From Eshraghiella sp964576255 (GTDB lineage Bacteria; Bacillota; Clostridia; Lachnospirales; Lachnospiraceae): DNA of 25,808 nucleotides. Position 1 is the stretch's first letter; every line of letters begins with the position of its first letter. The position numbers and the translations under genes are program-made. The stretch spans positions 1 through 25,808 of the forward strand of contig CAZNUK010000029.1 in NCBI GenBank assembly GCA_964576255.1, in the 5' to 3' direction. Positions 14,806 to 24,834 of the stretch are shown here, one piece after another. The notes beneath the pieces were generated by a model, which was not told the origin of the DNA, searched no databases, and was given only the letters and a program-made list of their open reading frames with translations.

Positions 14806-16488
14806 GTGGCAACAATGAAAATAGACGCTAAGGTATTGAAGAATCTTTTCCTTGCCGGCGCGGCTAATCTTGAAGCAAAGAAAGAATGGATTAATGATTT
14901 AAACGTATTTCCGGTTCCGGATGGAGATACCGGTACTAATATGACACTTACAATCATGTCGGCAGCCAAAGAGGTTTCCGCATTGGAGAATCCTTCTATG
15001 GAGACACTAGCTAAGGCAATTTCAAGTGGTTCCTTAAGAGGTGCAAGAGGTAACTCCGGAGTTATTCTTTCACAGTTACTCAGAGGTTTTACTAAAGTAA
15101 TCAGAGAATATAATGAGGTTGATGCACAGATTTTATCTGATGCTTTCCAGAAGGCTGTTGAGACTGCATATAAGGCAGTTATGAAGCCTAAGGAGGGTAC
15201 AATCCTTACTGTTGCAAGAGGTATGGCAGATAAGGTTAAAGAACTTTCCGGCAAGGAAAAAGACCTTGAGATTCTTTTGGATAAAGTAATTAAATATGGT
15301 GACGAAGTTCTTGATAAGACACCGGATATGTTACCGGTTCTTAAACAGGCAGGAGTTGTTGACTCAGGTGGTCAGGGACTTATGCAGGTTATGAAGGGTG
15401 CATATGATGCATTAATGGGCAAGAAAATTAACTTTGAGGTTATTGCCGGTTCTGGTAAGCCTAAAGCAACAGGAGATGTTTCTGCCCAGGGGCTTGAAGA
15501 GGTTGATATTAAATTCGGTTATTGTACTGAGTTTATTGTTATGCTTGAGAAGCCATACAGTGCTAAGGATGAAGCTGGATTCAAGTCTTACCTTGAATCA
15601 ATTGGTGATTCCATCGTACTTGTATCAGATGATGAAATTGTTAAGGTTCACGTTCATACCAATCATCCAGGACTTGCTTTTGAGAAGGGACTTACCTTCG
15701 GTTCATTGACCAGTATGAAGGTTGATAATATGAGAGAGGAACATCACGAGAGAGTAATCGCTAATGCATCCAAGGTTGCTGCTGGAGAGGCGGTTATTGA
15801 AGAACCTGTTAAGGAAGACATTCCGAATAAGCAGTATGGATTTATTTCTGTATCTGCAGGTGAAGGCTTAAGTGAGATATTTACAAGTCTTGGTGTTGAC
15901 CATGTTATTGAAGGTGGTCAGACAATGAATCCAAGTACAGAGGATATGCTTAATGCCATTGATAAGGTTCATGCAGATAATATTTTTATTTTCCCAAACA
16001 ATTCTAACATTATTCTTGCAGCAGAGCAGGCAAAGAGCATTGTTGAGGATAAGAATATTATTGTAGTTCCTACTAAGACTGTACCACAGGGAATTTCATG
16101 TCTCGTTGCTTTTTCTGAGGGTGCATCACCTGAGGATAATCTTGAAGCAATGAAGGAAGAAATTGCACATGTTAAGTCCGGCTCAATTACCTATGCGGTA
16201 AGAGATACTGAGATTGATGATAAGGTTATCAAAGAAGGCGATATTATGGGTATTGGCGATAAGACAATTATGGCGGTTGGTCAGGATATCGCAGAGGTAA
16301 CCAAGGATATGCTTTCACAGCTTATTGATGATGAAGCAGAATTAGTAAGTCTGTATTATGGTGCAGAAATCGACGAAGCAGCGGCTAATGAGCTTGCAGA
16401 TGCTTTGAGCGAAGAGTATCCGGATATAGATGTAGAAGTAAATTACGGGGGACAGCCGGTATATTATTATATTTTATCGGTTGAGTAG
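14806..16488 (+). CDS. fakA: Fatty acid kinase catalytic subunit FakA (YloV, DAK1/DegV-like)
   Basis: FakA phosphorylates fatty acids held by a FakB partner, feeding exogenous or recycled fatty acids into phospholipid synthesis. The 560-residue protein has an N-terminal DhaL-type kinase domain with the nucleotide/Mg-binding motif DGDTGTNM (39-46) and GARGNSGVILSQ, a middle domain, and a C-terminal DegV-like domain ending YYYILSVE. The start is a GTG at 14806, eight bases after AAGGAGG; the next ATG at 14815 is too far from the site. No FakB gene is in the window. It is in an operon after yloU and ends three bases before recG, as in related genomes. Confidence 0.95.
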   Translation: MATMKIDAKVLKNLFLAGAANLEAKKEWINDLNVFPVPDGDTGTNMTLTIMSAAKEVSALENPSMETLAKAISSGSLRGARGNSGVILSQLLRGFTKVIREYNEVDAQILSDAFQKAVETAYKAVMKPKEGTILTVARGMADKVKELSGKEKDLEILLDKVIKYGDEVLDKTPDMLPVLKQAGVVDSGGQGLMQVMKGAYDALMGKKINFEVIAGSGKPKATGDVSAQGLEEVDIKFGYCTEFIVMLEKPYSAKDEAGFKSYLESIGDSIVLVSDDEIVKVHVHTNHPGLAFEKGLTFGSLTSMKVDNMREEHHERVIANASKVAAGEAVIEEPVKEDIPNKQYGFISVSAGEGLSEIFTSLGVDHVIEGGQTMNPSTEDMLNAIDKVHADNIFIFPNNSNIILAAEQAKSIVEDKNIIVVPTKTVPQGISCLVAFSEGASPEDNLEAMKEEIAHVKSGSITYAVRDTEIDDKVIKEGDIMGIGDKTIMAVGQDIAEVTKDMLSQLIDDEAELVSLYYGAEIDEAAANELADALSEEYPDIDVEVNYGGQPVYYYILSVE

Positions 16489-16491
16489 CAG

Positions 16492-18534
16492 GTGGATAAT
16501 TTGAACATTCGGGAATTAAAAGGTATTGGTGAGAAAAGTGAACAGCTATTTCATAAGCTTAATGTCTACAATACTGCCGATTTGTTAAAATTCTATCCCA
16601 GGGCGTATGATGTGTACGAGGATTTGGTGCTTATATCTGATATGACCGAAGAAAAGGTATATGCCTTTAACGGTGTTGTAGCTTCCTCTTGTGAGGTTAA
16701 TGAACGAAACCGTTTGAAAATTGTTTCCGTAATGTTGTCAGATGATATGGGTAACCGAATTAAAGCCACATGGTTTAATATGCCTTTTATTAAAAATCAA
16801 TTAAAACGTGGATATAGATATATATTCAGAGGCAAGGTTGCTTTTAGGGGCAACCTTGTTTTTATGGAACAATCTGTTATATATAGTTATGATGAATATA
16901 GCCGAAAGCTTAATTCCATGCAGCCAATTTATCCTCTGACAGCAGGACTTACCAATAATCTGGTAACTAAAGCGGTAAAACAGTGCTTTTTACAGGAGAA
17001 TTTTGGCGTGGAATATGTGCCGGAATATATTCTAAAGGACTGTGATTTAATATCCCTTTCTGATGCTTATAGGGGCATACATTTTCCGGTGGATTATGAT
17101 AATCTTAAAAAAGCCAGAAAAAGACTGGTTTTTGACGAGTTTTTGACATTTTCTCTGGGAATTAGAGGTCGGAAAAATGCAAATTTACTTGCAAAAAACC
17201 CTATAAAAATACAAAGTTCTACACAAACTGCAAGTATTCTTGCGAATTTAAGCTATGATTTAACAGGTGCTCAGAAGAAGGTTTATAGTGAAATTATTGA
17301 AGATATGTCCGGCGACAGAATGATGAATAGGTTAATTCAGGGGGATGTTGGTTCTGGTAAGACAATTATTGCCTTGTTGTCAATGGTGGATGCAGTTGCG
17401 GCAGGATATCAGACTGCCATTATGGCACCAACTGAGGTGCTTGCAACCCAGCATTATGAAACCTTTGTGGAAATTATAGAACAGAATAATCTAAATATTA
17501 ACTGCGTGTTACTTACAGGGTCTCTGACAGTAGCCAATAAGCGTAAGGCAAGAGAAGATATTCTTCTCGGCAGGGCTGACATTGTTGTTGGTACTCATGC
17601 TGTAATAACGGATGATGTGGAATTTATGAGACTTGGACTGGTTGTTACAGATGAGCAGCATCGTTTTGGAGTGCTTCAAAGAGAAAAACTTCAGAAAAAA
17701 GGACAGTCGCCTCATGTGTTGGTTATGAGTGCAACACCAATACCTCGTTCCCTTGCAGTTATTTTATACGGAGATTTGGATATTTCAATAATTAATGAAA
17801 AACCTGCTGAAAGATTACCAATTAAGAATTGCGTTGTAGACACTTCCTACAGACCTAATGCCTATAGGTTTATACGAAATGAAATTGAAAAAGGTCATCA
17901 GGCATATATTATATGTGCTATGGCTGATGAGGGTGAATTGGAGAATGTGGAGAACGTAGTGGATTATGCGGCTATGTTATCCAAGGAATTTAAGGATGTC
18001 AGAGTGGAGTATCTTCATGGCAAAATGAAGCCTGCACAGAAGAATCAGATAATGTCCGAATTTGAACAGGGTTACATAAAAATTTTAGTGTCAACCACAG
18101 TTGTTGAGGTTGGAATTAATGTGCCTAATGCAACAGTTATGATGGTGGAGAATGCAGAGAGATTTGGATTATCAGGTCTTCACCAGCTTAGAGGACGAGT
18201 TGGAAGAGGTAAAGACCAATCTTATTGTATTTTTGTAAGCGACAGCAAAAATGAGGTTACTAAGGAAAGACTTAAAATTCTCAAAGACAGTAACGATGGT
18301 TTTTATGTAGCTGAACAGGACCTGAAGTTACGTGGACCGGGAGATATTCTTGGAACCAGACAAAGTGGAGAAATGGGCTTTGATTTGGGTGACATATTTA
18401 TTGACGCAGATACTCTTAAACTTGCATCGGATATGGCAAGTCGCATACTTTTAGATGACCCGGGACTTACGAAAGATGAGCATAGGTCTCTAAGGGATAA
18501 AATACGAGAAAATAATATTAATCTTACGATATAG
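16492..18534 (+). CDS. recG: ATP-dependent DNA helicase RecG
   Basis: RecG remodels stalled replication forks and branched recombination intermediates. The 680-residue protein is full length, with an N-terminal OB-type wedge domain (about 40-150) and helicase motifs: Walker A GDVGSGKT (284-291), DEQH (387-390), SATPIPRSLA, and the late QLRGRVGRG motif. The GTG at 16492 is given as the start, three bases after fakA. A TTG at 16501 is also possible, since AGGTGG (16490-16495) is five bases before it; the difference is three residues. It is co-transcribed with fakA and the downstream phosphatase gene. Confidence 0.97.
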   Translation: MDNLNIRELKGIGEKSEQLFHKLNVYNTADLLKFYPRAYDVYEDLVLISDMTEEKVYAFNGVVASSCEVNERNRLKIVSVMLSDDMGNRIKATWFNMPFIKNQLKRGYRYIFRGKVAFRGNLVFMEQSVIYSYDEYSRKLNSMQPIYPLTAGLTNNLVTKAVKQCFLQENFGVEYVPEYILKDCDLISLSDAYRGIHFPVDYDNLKKARKRLVFDEFLTFSLGIRGRKNANLLAKNPIKIQSSTQTASILANLSYDLTGAQKKVYSEIIEDMSGDRMMNRLIQGDVGSGKTIIALLSMVDAVAAGYQTAIMAPTEVLATQHYETFVEIIEQNNLNINCVLLTGSLTVANKRKAREDILLGRADIVVGTHAVITDDVEFMRLGLVVTDEQHRFGVLQREKLQKKGQSPHVLVMSATPIPRSLAVILYGDLDISIINEKPAERLPIKNCVVDTSYRPNAYRFIRNEIEKGHQAYIICAMADEGELENVENVVDYAAMLSKEFKDVRVEYLHGKMKPAQKNQIMSEFEQGYIKILVSTTVVEVGINVPNATVMMVENAERFGLSGLHQLRGRVGRGKDQSYCIFVSDSKNEVTKERLKILKDSNDGFYVAEQDLKLRGPGDILGTRQSGEMGFDLGDIFIDADTLKLASDMASRILLDDPGLTKDEHRSLRDKIRENNINLTI

Positions 18535-18543
18535 GTGAGCATA

Positions 18544-19167
18544 ATGGAATTATATATTATCCGTCATGGAGAAACGGACTGGAATAAAGAAAAGAGATTA
18601 CAGGGAAGAAGCGACACAGAGCTTAATGAATACGGAATAGAGCTGGCGGAAATTACAGCCAGAGCTCTTAAGGATGTTAAATTTGACTGTATATATTCCA
18701 GCCCTCTTAAAAGAGCTTATAAAACAGCAGAAATTATAAGAATGGACAGAGAAGTGGACATCATTACAGATGACCGTCTTTTGGAAATTTCTTTTGGCGA
18801 GATGGAGGGAGTTCCTCTTAATGAAAGACCTCCCAAGTTTCAGAAGTTTTTTACCGATCCGGCTAATTACGAGGCGCCGGAGGGTGGAGAGTCTTATCAA
18901 GAATTAGTGGACAGAACCAAAGACTTTATAGAAAAGGTTGTTGTTCCAGCTTCAAAGACCGCCGAGAGAATGTTAATTGTCGCCCATGGTGCTCTTAATA
19001 AGGCATTAATGCTTAATCTTAATCATGACGAAATTAAGGATTTCTGGGAAGGAATTTTTCAGCGTAACTGTTGTGTTAATATTTTTGAAATTCATGGCAA
19101 TAATTACAAAATGATTGAAAATGGTACAATATACTACGAAGAACAGGAAGGAAAGAGGTACAAATAA
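18544..19167 (+). CDS. Histidine phosphatase family protein
   Basis: The 207-residue protein belongs to the phosphoglycerate mutase-like histidine phosphatases. The N-terminal RHGET motif carries the phospho-accepting His8. SSPLKRAYKTAE supplies the conserved Arg, EISFGEMEG the acid, and VAHGAL the second His. Members act on small phosphate esters or as cofactor-dependent mutases, and the substrate cannot be told from the sequence. I start it at the ATG at 18544, five bases after AGGTGA, rather than the GTG at 18535 within that site. The stop overlaps the rsmD start by one base. Confidence 0.9.
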   Translation: MELYIIRHGETDWNKEKRLQGRSDTELNEYGIELAEITARALKDVKFDCIYSSPLKRAYKTAEIIRMDREVDIITDDRLLEISFGEMEGVPLNERPPKFQKFFTDPANYEAPEGGESYQELVDRTKDFIEKVVVPASKTAERMLIVAHGALNKALMLNLNHDEIKDFWEGIFQRNCCVNIFEIHGNNYKMIENGTIYYEEQEGKRYK

Positions 19168-19718
19168 TGAGAGTTATAGCAGGAAGCAGAAGAAGTATGC
19201 CCTTAAAAACTCCGGCAGGGCTTAATACAAGACCTACTCAGGACAGGACCAAAGAAACATTATTTAATGTGCTTCAAAATGATATACCGGGAGCTGTTTT
19301 TCTGGATTTATTTTCTGGAAGTGGGGGAATTGGAATTGAAGCACTTAGTCGTGGGGCTAAGAAAGCTTATTTTGTGGAGAATAACAAAACAGCAATTGGT
19401 TGCATTAAGGAAAATCTCAGATTTACTAAGTTTACTGAGGAGTCTGTTGTGTTGGAAACAGATGCTTTATTTGCGCTTGAAAAGTTAAGAAACGAAGAAG
19501 AGATAGATGTGATTTTTATGGACCCTCCATATGATGAAGGGCTGGAGCGACAGGTTTTAGAAACGTTGTCAGGTATGCCTTATGTAAGTCAGTACACAAC
19601 AATTGTTGTGGAAGCACTTTTGGATACGGATTTTTCCTATCTGGAGGAGCTTGGATTTGAAACTTATAAGGTTAAACAGTACAAAACCAATCAGCATATT
19701 TTTATACATAGGATATAA
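19167..19718 (+). CDS. rsmD: 16S rRNA (guanine(966)-N(2))-methyltransferase RsmD
   Basis: RsmD methylates G966 of 16S rRNA during 30S assembly, using S-adenosylmethionine. The 183-residue protein has the N-terminal MRVIAGSRR and TRPTQDRTKETLFN signatures. Its SAM-binding motif is LDLFSGSGGIGIEAL (46-60) and the catalytic motif DPPY is at 119-122. The ATG overlaps the preceding stop codon (TAATG), indicating coupling. In Bacillus subtilis the corresponding ylbH is followed by coaD (ylbI); here a MoxR gene follows instead, after a 27-base gap. Confidence 0.97.
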   Translation: MRVIAGSRRSMPLKTPAGLNTRPTQDRTKETLFNVLQNDIPGAVFLDLFSGSGGIGIEALSRGAKKAYFVENNKTAIGCIKENLRFTKFTEESVVLETDALFALEKLRNEEEIDVIFMDPPYDEGLERQVLETLSGMPYVSQYTTIVVEALLDTDFSYLEELGFETYKVKQYKTNQHIFIHRI

Positions 19719-19745
19719 TAACAGTAGATTTAAGGAGTGTGGGCT

Positions 19746-20696
19746 ATGCTTGAAAGAACAGAACAATATAATTTTAAAATTAAGGCATTAGTTGATAATG
19801 TAGAAAAAATAATTGTAGGCAAGAGGGAAAGTATCGAGCTGGTTGTTGCAGCAATGCTTGCCGGTGGTCATGTATTAATTGAAGATGTACCGGGAGTCGG
19901 TAAAACCCAGCTTGTGGCAGCACTTGCCAATTCCTGCAATGGAATTTTTGGAAGAATTCAGATGACGCCGGACGTTATGCCTACAGATATTACAGGCTTT
20001 ACAATGATTAATCAGGGAACAGGGGTATCTGAGTTTAAAAAGGGAGCAACCTTCTGCAATTTTCTTCTTGCAGATGAGATTAATCGTTCATCACCAAAAT
20101 CCCAGTCGGCTCTTTTGGAAATTATGGAAGAGCGTCAGGTCAGTATTGACGGCAATACTTACGAGCTTCCAAGACCGTTTATGGTTCTTGCAACGCAAAA
20201 TCCTGTAGAAACCTTCGGAACATATCATTTGCCGGAGGCTCAGATGGATAGATTTATTATTAAAATGAGCATTGGTTATCCAGATAAAATGGATGAGTTA
20301 GATATTCTTAAACGTAACGAGGATAATATTTTGCCTAAAAATCTTAGTCAGGTTATCAGCTGTGAAGAAATTGAGATGCTTAAAGAGGGAATTAAAGAGG
20401 TAAATTGTTCACCTGCAATACAGGCATATATTGTGGATATAGTTGAATCCACCAGAACGGCGGATTTTATTAAGCTTGGAGTCAGTCCAAGAGGCAGTAT
20501 TGCCATGTATCGAATGGCCAAGGCATATGCTTTTGTCAAAGGCAGGGATTACGTGGTGCCGGATGATATTAAAAAACTTGCACCATTTGTATTTGCCCAC
20601 AGAATTATGCTTACCTCTAAGGGTAAAACCATGGTAAAGGATAATGAGGAAGCAATTGAAAGATTAATGAAGTTTGTTACCGTTTTGGGAGAATAA
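19746..20696 (+). CDS. MoxR-family AAA+ ATPase
   Basis: MoxR ATPases are chaperone-like and usually work with a DUF58 partner and a transglutaminase-like membrane protein encoded next to them. The 316-residue protein has Walker A DVPGVGKT (47-54), Walker B LLADEINR (107-114), the SQSALLEIMEER segment, sensor 1 ATQNP (149-153), and the GTYHLPEAQMDRF signature. The ATG at 19746 follows TAAGGAG by eight bases; an in-frame GTG at 19737 lies inside that site. The next gene starts eight bases after the stop and supplies both partner domains in one chain, so the two products very likely act together. Confidence 0.95.
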   Translation: MLERTEQYNFKIKALVDNVEKIIVGKRESIELVVAAMLAGGHVLIEDVPGVGKTQLVAALANSCNGIFGRIQMTPDVMPTDITGFTMINQGTGVSEFKKGATFCNFLLADEINRSSPKSQSALLEIMEERQVSIDGNTYELPRPFMVLATQNPVETFGTYHLPEAQMDRFIIKMSIGYPDKMDELDILKRNEDNILPKNLSQVISCEEIEMLKEGIKEVNCSPAIQAYIVDIVESTRTADFIKLGVSPRGSIAMYRMAKAYAFVKGRDYVVPDDIKKLAPFVFAHRIMLTSKGKTMVKDNEEAIERLMKFVTVLGE

Positions 20697-20704
20697 TCAC
20701 AGTA

Positions 20705-23700
20705 ATGAAGAAAACATTCAGGATAATAAAAGGAGTAATTAGTTATATATTAGCATTGGCTCTGACCATAGTGTTTGCTTTGTTTTTAAATGCAAGCGTT
20801 GGTTGGTTTATGCTTATTGCATTAATACTGGCACCGATACTGTCAGTGTTTTTTGCGTTGTTAACCAAAAGCAGTTTATCCATTGAATGTGATATGGAGT
20901 CAGTTAAGCTGTCAAAGGGTGATAGCTGTGAGATTAGTGTAACTCTTAGGAATAAAACGATTTTTCCCACAACACCTATTGAACTAAATATATTAAATGG
21001 TGATGGTGTAACCGCCGAGGATGAGGGAGTTATTACAACTATAATGCCATTGTCTTCTAAGACAATAACCATTAAATTTAATGCAAATATCTGCGGCAGG
21101 TCAGAGATTGGAATTAAAGAGTTACGAGTTTCCGATTATCTGGGATTATTTTCATTTGTTCCAAAATCCATCAAAGATAAAACTCTTACTCAAATTGTAT
21201 ATGTTATACCGGATGTGGCTCAGGTGTCGCCTAAGGACGAGAGAATTCTCAGAGTTATGCAGGAGTCTCTTAATGGCGAGGATTCCGAAGATACCAAGGA
21301 AAGTACAATTAATACCTTTGGAGGCTTTCCGGGGTATGATAAGAGAGAATATGTACCCGGTGACCCAATCAAAAGAATTAACTGGAAGCAGTCTGCCAAG
21401 AGGAATAAGCTTTTAGTCAGACTGGATGATGAAATGAATGCCAGTAGTGTTAATGTGGTTCTTGATGGATATTTTAACCGGGATAAGCTGCCGGAGGATG
21501 CATATGCGCCTATGGTTGCTCAGGATGCAGTGGAAAATGCATTGGGAATAATCAGAGTACTTGTTATGAACGATTATTCCGTGAATTTTTATGCCCGTTT
21601 TGAGGACTCTTTTTCACTTTTTGAAATTGAGGATGAAAAAGATGTGGAAAATCTCAGAATGCAAATGGCTGAGTACGGATTTTCAGAAAGACAGAGAAAT
21701 AGATTTCCGGGCAGAGAACTTTTAACAGAGGATGCATCATATGTGATGGTTACACCTAATAGTGCCGGTGCTGTCAGTGTAAGGACTAATACAAGCGTTT
21801 TTTCTGCCCTTGACGATTGGGTGGAGGTTAATTCAAAAAATGATAAAAAATCCTTTGTAGAGGTTAAAAATTCAAATAAAAAGAGCTTTAAAGAAAAACT
21901 ACCAGGCTATGTCAAAGAACAATCACTGGCATATTGTCTTGCACTGATTTTAAGTGTGATTGTATTTGACGCTTTTGAAGTGCCGGTATTTTCCGGCTGG
22001 ACGTTGCTTCAGATAGTTGTGGTAATTCTTTTGTTTTCGCTGTGCAATTTTGCAAGAAAACATAAATTTATTGGGTTTCTTGCAATAACGGGAACCGTAG
22101 TAATATCACTTATGCTGGCGGGAAACTTTATGACACCTTCAAGTTCCTTTTTGGAATGGTTTTTATCCGGTGGGGAAAATTCCGAGAACAATATAAGGTA
22201 TCTAATGGTGCTTATATGTTTTTTGACCTTGTTTTTTGCCATGGTGGTATATTATTACACTTTGATTCAGTATAGAACCTTTGTGTTACTGCTTATCAGC
22301 CTTATTGCTTTCCTTGTGCATATTAAGCTGGTTAAGAGTGTTAACATCATTCAGGTTATGATTGTGGTAGTATTGAATGTTGCGGCTTTTCTTATAAGTA
22401 ACCGGCAAAAAAGAGATTCCAATAAAAGACTGATAGGAAGGATTAACTGGATTTTGTCATTGGGGATGTATTCGATAATGTTTATTTTGCTTGCATTTGC
22501 CATTCCTAAAAGTAGCAATACCAGATATTATTCAGAGTTTGAGGACAGGTTTTTGGGCGGAAATTCCGATGTGGAGGTTCCGTCGGATTATGTGGGCTCA
22601 TCACAGTTTTCAGGAAATGCAGATAATATTCAGTCCCTTAATATGCGTAAACTGTATGCGGTTACGGGCCTTGATAGGGAAATGACCCTGTACCTGCATA
22701 GAAGCACCTTTGATTATTATGATTATGAGGAAAATCATTGGGTGATATATGATGAGAATTATAATCGTGGGTATGTGTATGAGAACTGGGTTGGTTCTTA
22801 CAGCGATATCGAGCTTAACCTAGAAATGCTTGTGGCGGCAATCAAAAAAGCAGAGGAATATAGTCCCGGAATAATTGAAAAATACAATATGAAGCGTCTT
22901 GTGAAATCTGAAATAGTGGATGAAAAGATTTATGCAGAAGTTAAAACATATAATTTTGAATCTAAATTATATGTATATCCAATCCGAGGAAAAGTATTTG
23001 AGTATAATGAGCCGGATGAACAGGAGAAAATCTTTGTTACTGTTAACGGAGATTATCAGTGCTATGGAGAGTTGTTGTCCAGTGATAATGTGTATCAGAT
23101 AGAGTTTTATGATGAATTTGCAACTCGCAATCAGTGGTTTTTGCTTGGGGGGTCCAATTATAGCATTGATGTAAGTTTTGAAATGCTAACTGAGGTTAAG
23201 GCTATTCTTGATGAATATGGTGAAGATGAATTAAGCGATGGTGTATATAACTATGTCAGAGCTACTTACACAGCGCGTAGTTATGCCAATTCATATAAAG
23301 ATGAAAACGAGAAAATACCTGACTCCGTAAGGGGACTTGCCGAAGAAATAACCAAGGACTGCACTTATGACTGGGAGAAAGCAGAGGCTCTGATGTTATA
23401 TTTTGATGAGGGCTTTAAATATCAGCTGGGTTATGATGCACCCGATGACAGCGTGGAGTATTTTCTGTTTGAAGGTAAAAAAGGCACCTGCTCTGATTTT
23501 GCCTCAGCTTATGTGCTTATGGCAAGGTCAGTAGGGCTGATTACCAGATATGTTGAGGGGTACGCAACGGATAACGCAGCAGACACCCTTGAGGGTGGTG
23601 TTGAGTTAATAGTAAGAGCCAGCGATTCACATGCTTATGCGGAGGTGTTTATTCCTAATTATGGTTATACAGTGTATGACCCAACGCTTGGTGATGTAAT

Positions 23701-24154
23701 GGAAAGTCTGGTGGATGAAGCGGAAAATGATAATAATGTAATGGTCGTGACCTATGTTTTGACCCTTGGGGTGAGAATTGTGATTATTTTTGCTGCAGTT
23801 TCTGTGGTGCTTTTGATGATTATTCTTATAGTGAAGGTGTTCTCACCGATGGTACAGGAGAAATCCTTTATTAAAAAAGTGAGAAAATCAAATCCCGGGG
23901 ATGGTATTGTAATGCTTTACATCAGACTACAGGATAAATGCAGTCTGATAACCAAGTATGTAAAAAGTAAAACGCCATATGAATTCGCCAGTGAGTTTGA
24001 AGCAAAAACAGGCTACGACATCAGTGCTTTTATGTATCTTGTTGAAGCTTCCAGATATCAGGAGAAGGAGCTTTCTGGTAATAGTGTTGAAGACGCTGTA
24101 AGGATGTATAAAGAGGCGTTGGAGGCGTATAAGCAGTGGAAGAAGAAAAAATAA
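20705..24154 (+). CDS. DUF58 - membrane - transglutaminase fusion protein, 1149 residues
   Basis: One long protein joins two that are normally separate. The parts in order are: two N-terminal membrane helices (about 10-53); a DUF58 domain with its hallmark YVPGDPIKRINWKQSA (216-231); about seven membrane helices (about 407-600); an external region; a transglutaminase-like domain with catalytic C929 (GTCSDF), H976 (SHAYAE) and D992 (YDPT); a last membrane helix (about 1014-1046); and a C-terminal helical tail (about 1050-1149) that resembles DUF4129. The second part therefore looks like TgpA/YebA. No stop or frame break separates the halves. The ribosome site is weak (GGGAG, 13 bases away), so translation is probably coupled to moxR. 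A role in modifying or processing envelope proteins is inferred. Confidence 0.92.
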   Translation: MKKTFRIIKGVISYILALALTIVFALFLNASVGWFMLIALILAPILSVFFALLTKSSLSIECDMESVKLSKGDSCEISVTLRNKTIFPTTPIELNILNGDGVTAEDEGVITTIMPLSSKTITIKFNANICGRSEIGIKELRVSDYLGLFSFVPKSIKDKTLTQIVYVIPDVAQVSPKDERILRVMQESLNGEDSEDTKESTINTFGGFPGYDKREYVPGDPIKRINWKQSAKRNKLLVRLDDEMNASSVNVVLDGYFNRDKLPEDAYAPMVAQDAVENALGIIRVLVMNDYSVNFYARFEDSFSLFEIEDEKDVENLRMQMAEYGFSERQRNRFPGRELLTEDASYVMVTPNSAGAVSVRTNTSVFSALDDWVEVNSKNDKKSFVEVKNSNKKSFKEKLPGYVKEQSLAYCLALILSVIVFDAFEVPVFSGWTLLQIVVVILLFSLCNFARKHKFIGFLAITGTVVISLMLAGNFMTPSSSFLEWFLSGGENSENNIRYLMVLICFLTLFFAMVVYYYTLIQYRTFVLLLISLIAFLVHIKLVKSVNIIQVMIVVVLNVAAFLISNRQKRDSNKRLIGRINWILSLGMYSIMFILLAFAIPKSSNTRYYSEFEDRFLGGNSDVEVPSDYVGSSQFSGNADNIQSLNMRKLYAVTGLDREMTLYLHRSTFDYYDYEENHWVIYDENYNRGYVYENWVGSYSDIELNLEMLVAAIKKAEEYSPGIIEKYNMKRLVKSEIVDEKIYAEVKTYNFESKLYVYPIRGKVFEYNEPDEQEKIFVTVNGDYQCYGELLSSDNVYQIEFYDEFATRNQWFLLGGSNYSIDVSFEMLTEVKAILDEYGEDELSDGVYNYVRATYTARSYANSYKDENEKIPDSVRGLAEEITKDCTYDWEKAEALMLYFDEGFKYQLGYDAPDDSVEYFLFEGKKGTCSDFASAYVLMARSVGLITRYVEGYATDNAADTLEGGVELIVRASDSHAYAEVFIPNYGYTVYDPTLGDVMESLVDEAENDNNVMVVTYVLTLGVRIVIIFAAVSVVLLMIILIVKVFSPMVQEKSFIKKVRKSNPGDGIVMLYIRLQDKCSLITKYVKSKTPYEFASEFEAKTGYDISAFMYLVEASRYQEKELSGNSVEDAVRMYKEALEAYKQWKKKK

Positions 24155-24163
24155 ATTTTCTAA

Positions 24164-24192
24164 TTGTCTTTATTGTTTATTAGTGATATGAT
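24164..24192 (+). promoter_or_regulatory. Promoter of the coiled-coil protein gene
   Basis: TTGTCT (24164-24169), a 17-bp spacer and TATGAT (24187-24192) lie about 39 bases before the start codon, right after the stop of the fusion gene. I see no terminator before it. Confidence 0.7.
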
Positions 24193-24231
24193 AGAAAGAA
24201 GTTATGGGATTATTACGAATGGAGTGTTGAT

Positions 24232-24834
24232 ATGAGCAGGATAGAACAAATAATTAGTGAAATTGAAGATTATATAGCAAGCTGTAAGCCGGTTCCACTT
24301 TCCAGCACGAAGATTGCGGTTAACAAGGAAGAGCTTGATGAATTAATAAGAGAGCTTCGTCTTAAAACGCCTGATGAGATTAAGAAGTATCAGAAGCTTA
24401 TTAGCAATAAGGATGCCATCCTTATGGATGCCAAGGAGCAGGCTGACAGAATGATTAGAGAAGCTCAGGTTCAGACAGAAGAACTTATTAATGAGCATGA
24501 GATTATGCAGAGAGCCATTGAGCAGGCTAATGCAGTTATTGCTGATGCAAGTGCCAAGGCACAGCAGATTGTTGACAGAGCTGTTGAGGATGCAGGCAAT
24601 ATTCGTCTTGGAGCTATCCAGTACACAGATGATATGTTAGGTAATCTTCAGATGATTATTGAACATTCCCTTGAGAATAATAAGGCTAAATATGATGCGT
24701 TAATCAGCTCACTTAATAAGGATTTGAATATTGTTGTATCTAACCGTAAGGAGCTTCGTCCGGAGCCAGAAGCAGTTGCCGCTGAAGAAGCATTAGCTGC
24801 CAATGTTAAGGAAATGATGAACGAAGAGGATTAA
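24232..24834 (+). CDS. Coiled-coil protein resembling ATPase subunit H / DivIVA-like proteins
   Basis: The 200-residue protein is almost wholly helical. A short N-terminal segment (about 1-50) is followed by a long charged coiled coil rich in Ala, Glu and Gln (about 60-130), another helix, and an acidic tail. Similar proteins are often labelled 'ATPase' or 'vacuolar H+-ATPase subunit H' in Clostridia, but there is no nucleotide-binding motif here, and a DivIVA-like scaffold is as likely. TGGAGTG precedes the ATG. In relatives as I recall them, such a gene sits between coaD and ylbJ, and here ylbJ follows tail to tail. The function is unknown. Confidence 0.7.
   Translation: MSRIEQIISEIEDYIASCKPVPLSSTKIAVNKEELDELIRELRLKTPDEIKKYQKLISNKDAILMDAKEQADRMIREAQVQTEELINEHEIMQRAIEQANAVIADASAKAQQIVDRAVEDAGNIRLGAIQYTDDMLGNLQMIIEHSLENNKAKYDALISSLNKDLNIVVSNRKELRPEPEAVAAEEALAANVKEMMNEED

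Noticed and set aside
14628..15254. A 208-codon minus-strand frame
   Set aside because: It lies across the yloU-fakA junction, opposite two well-supported genes, and has no recognisable domain or promoter.
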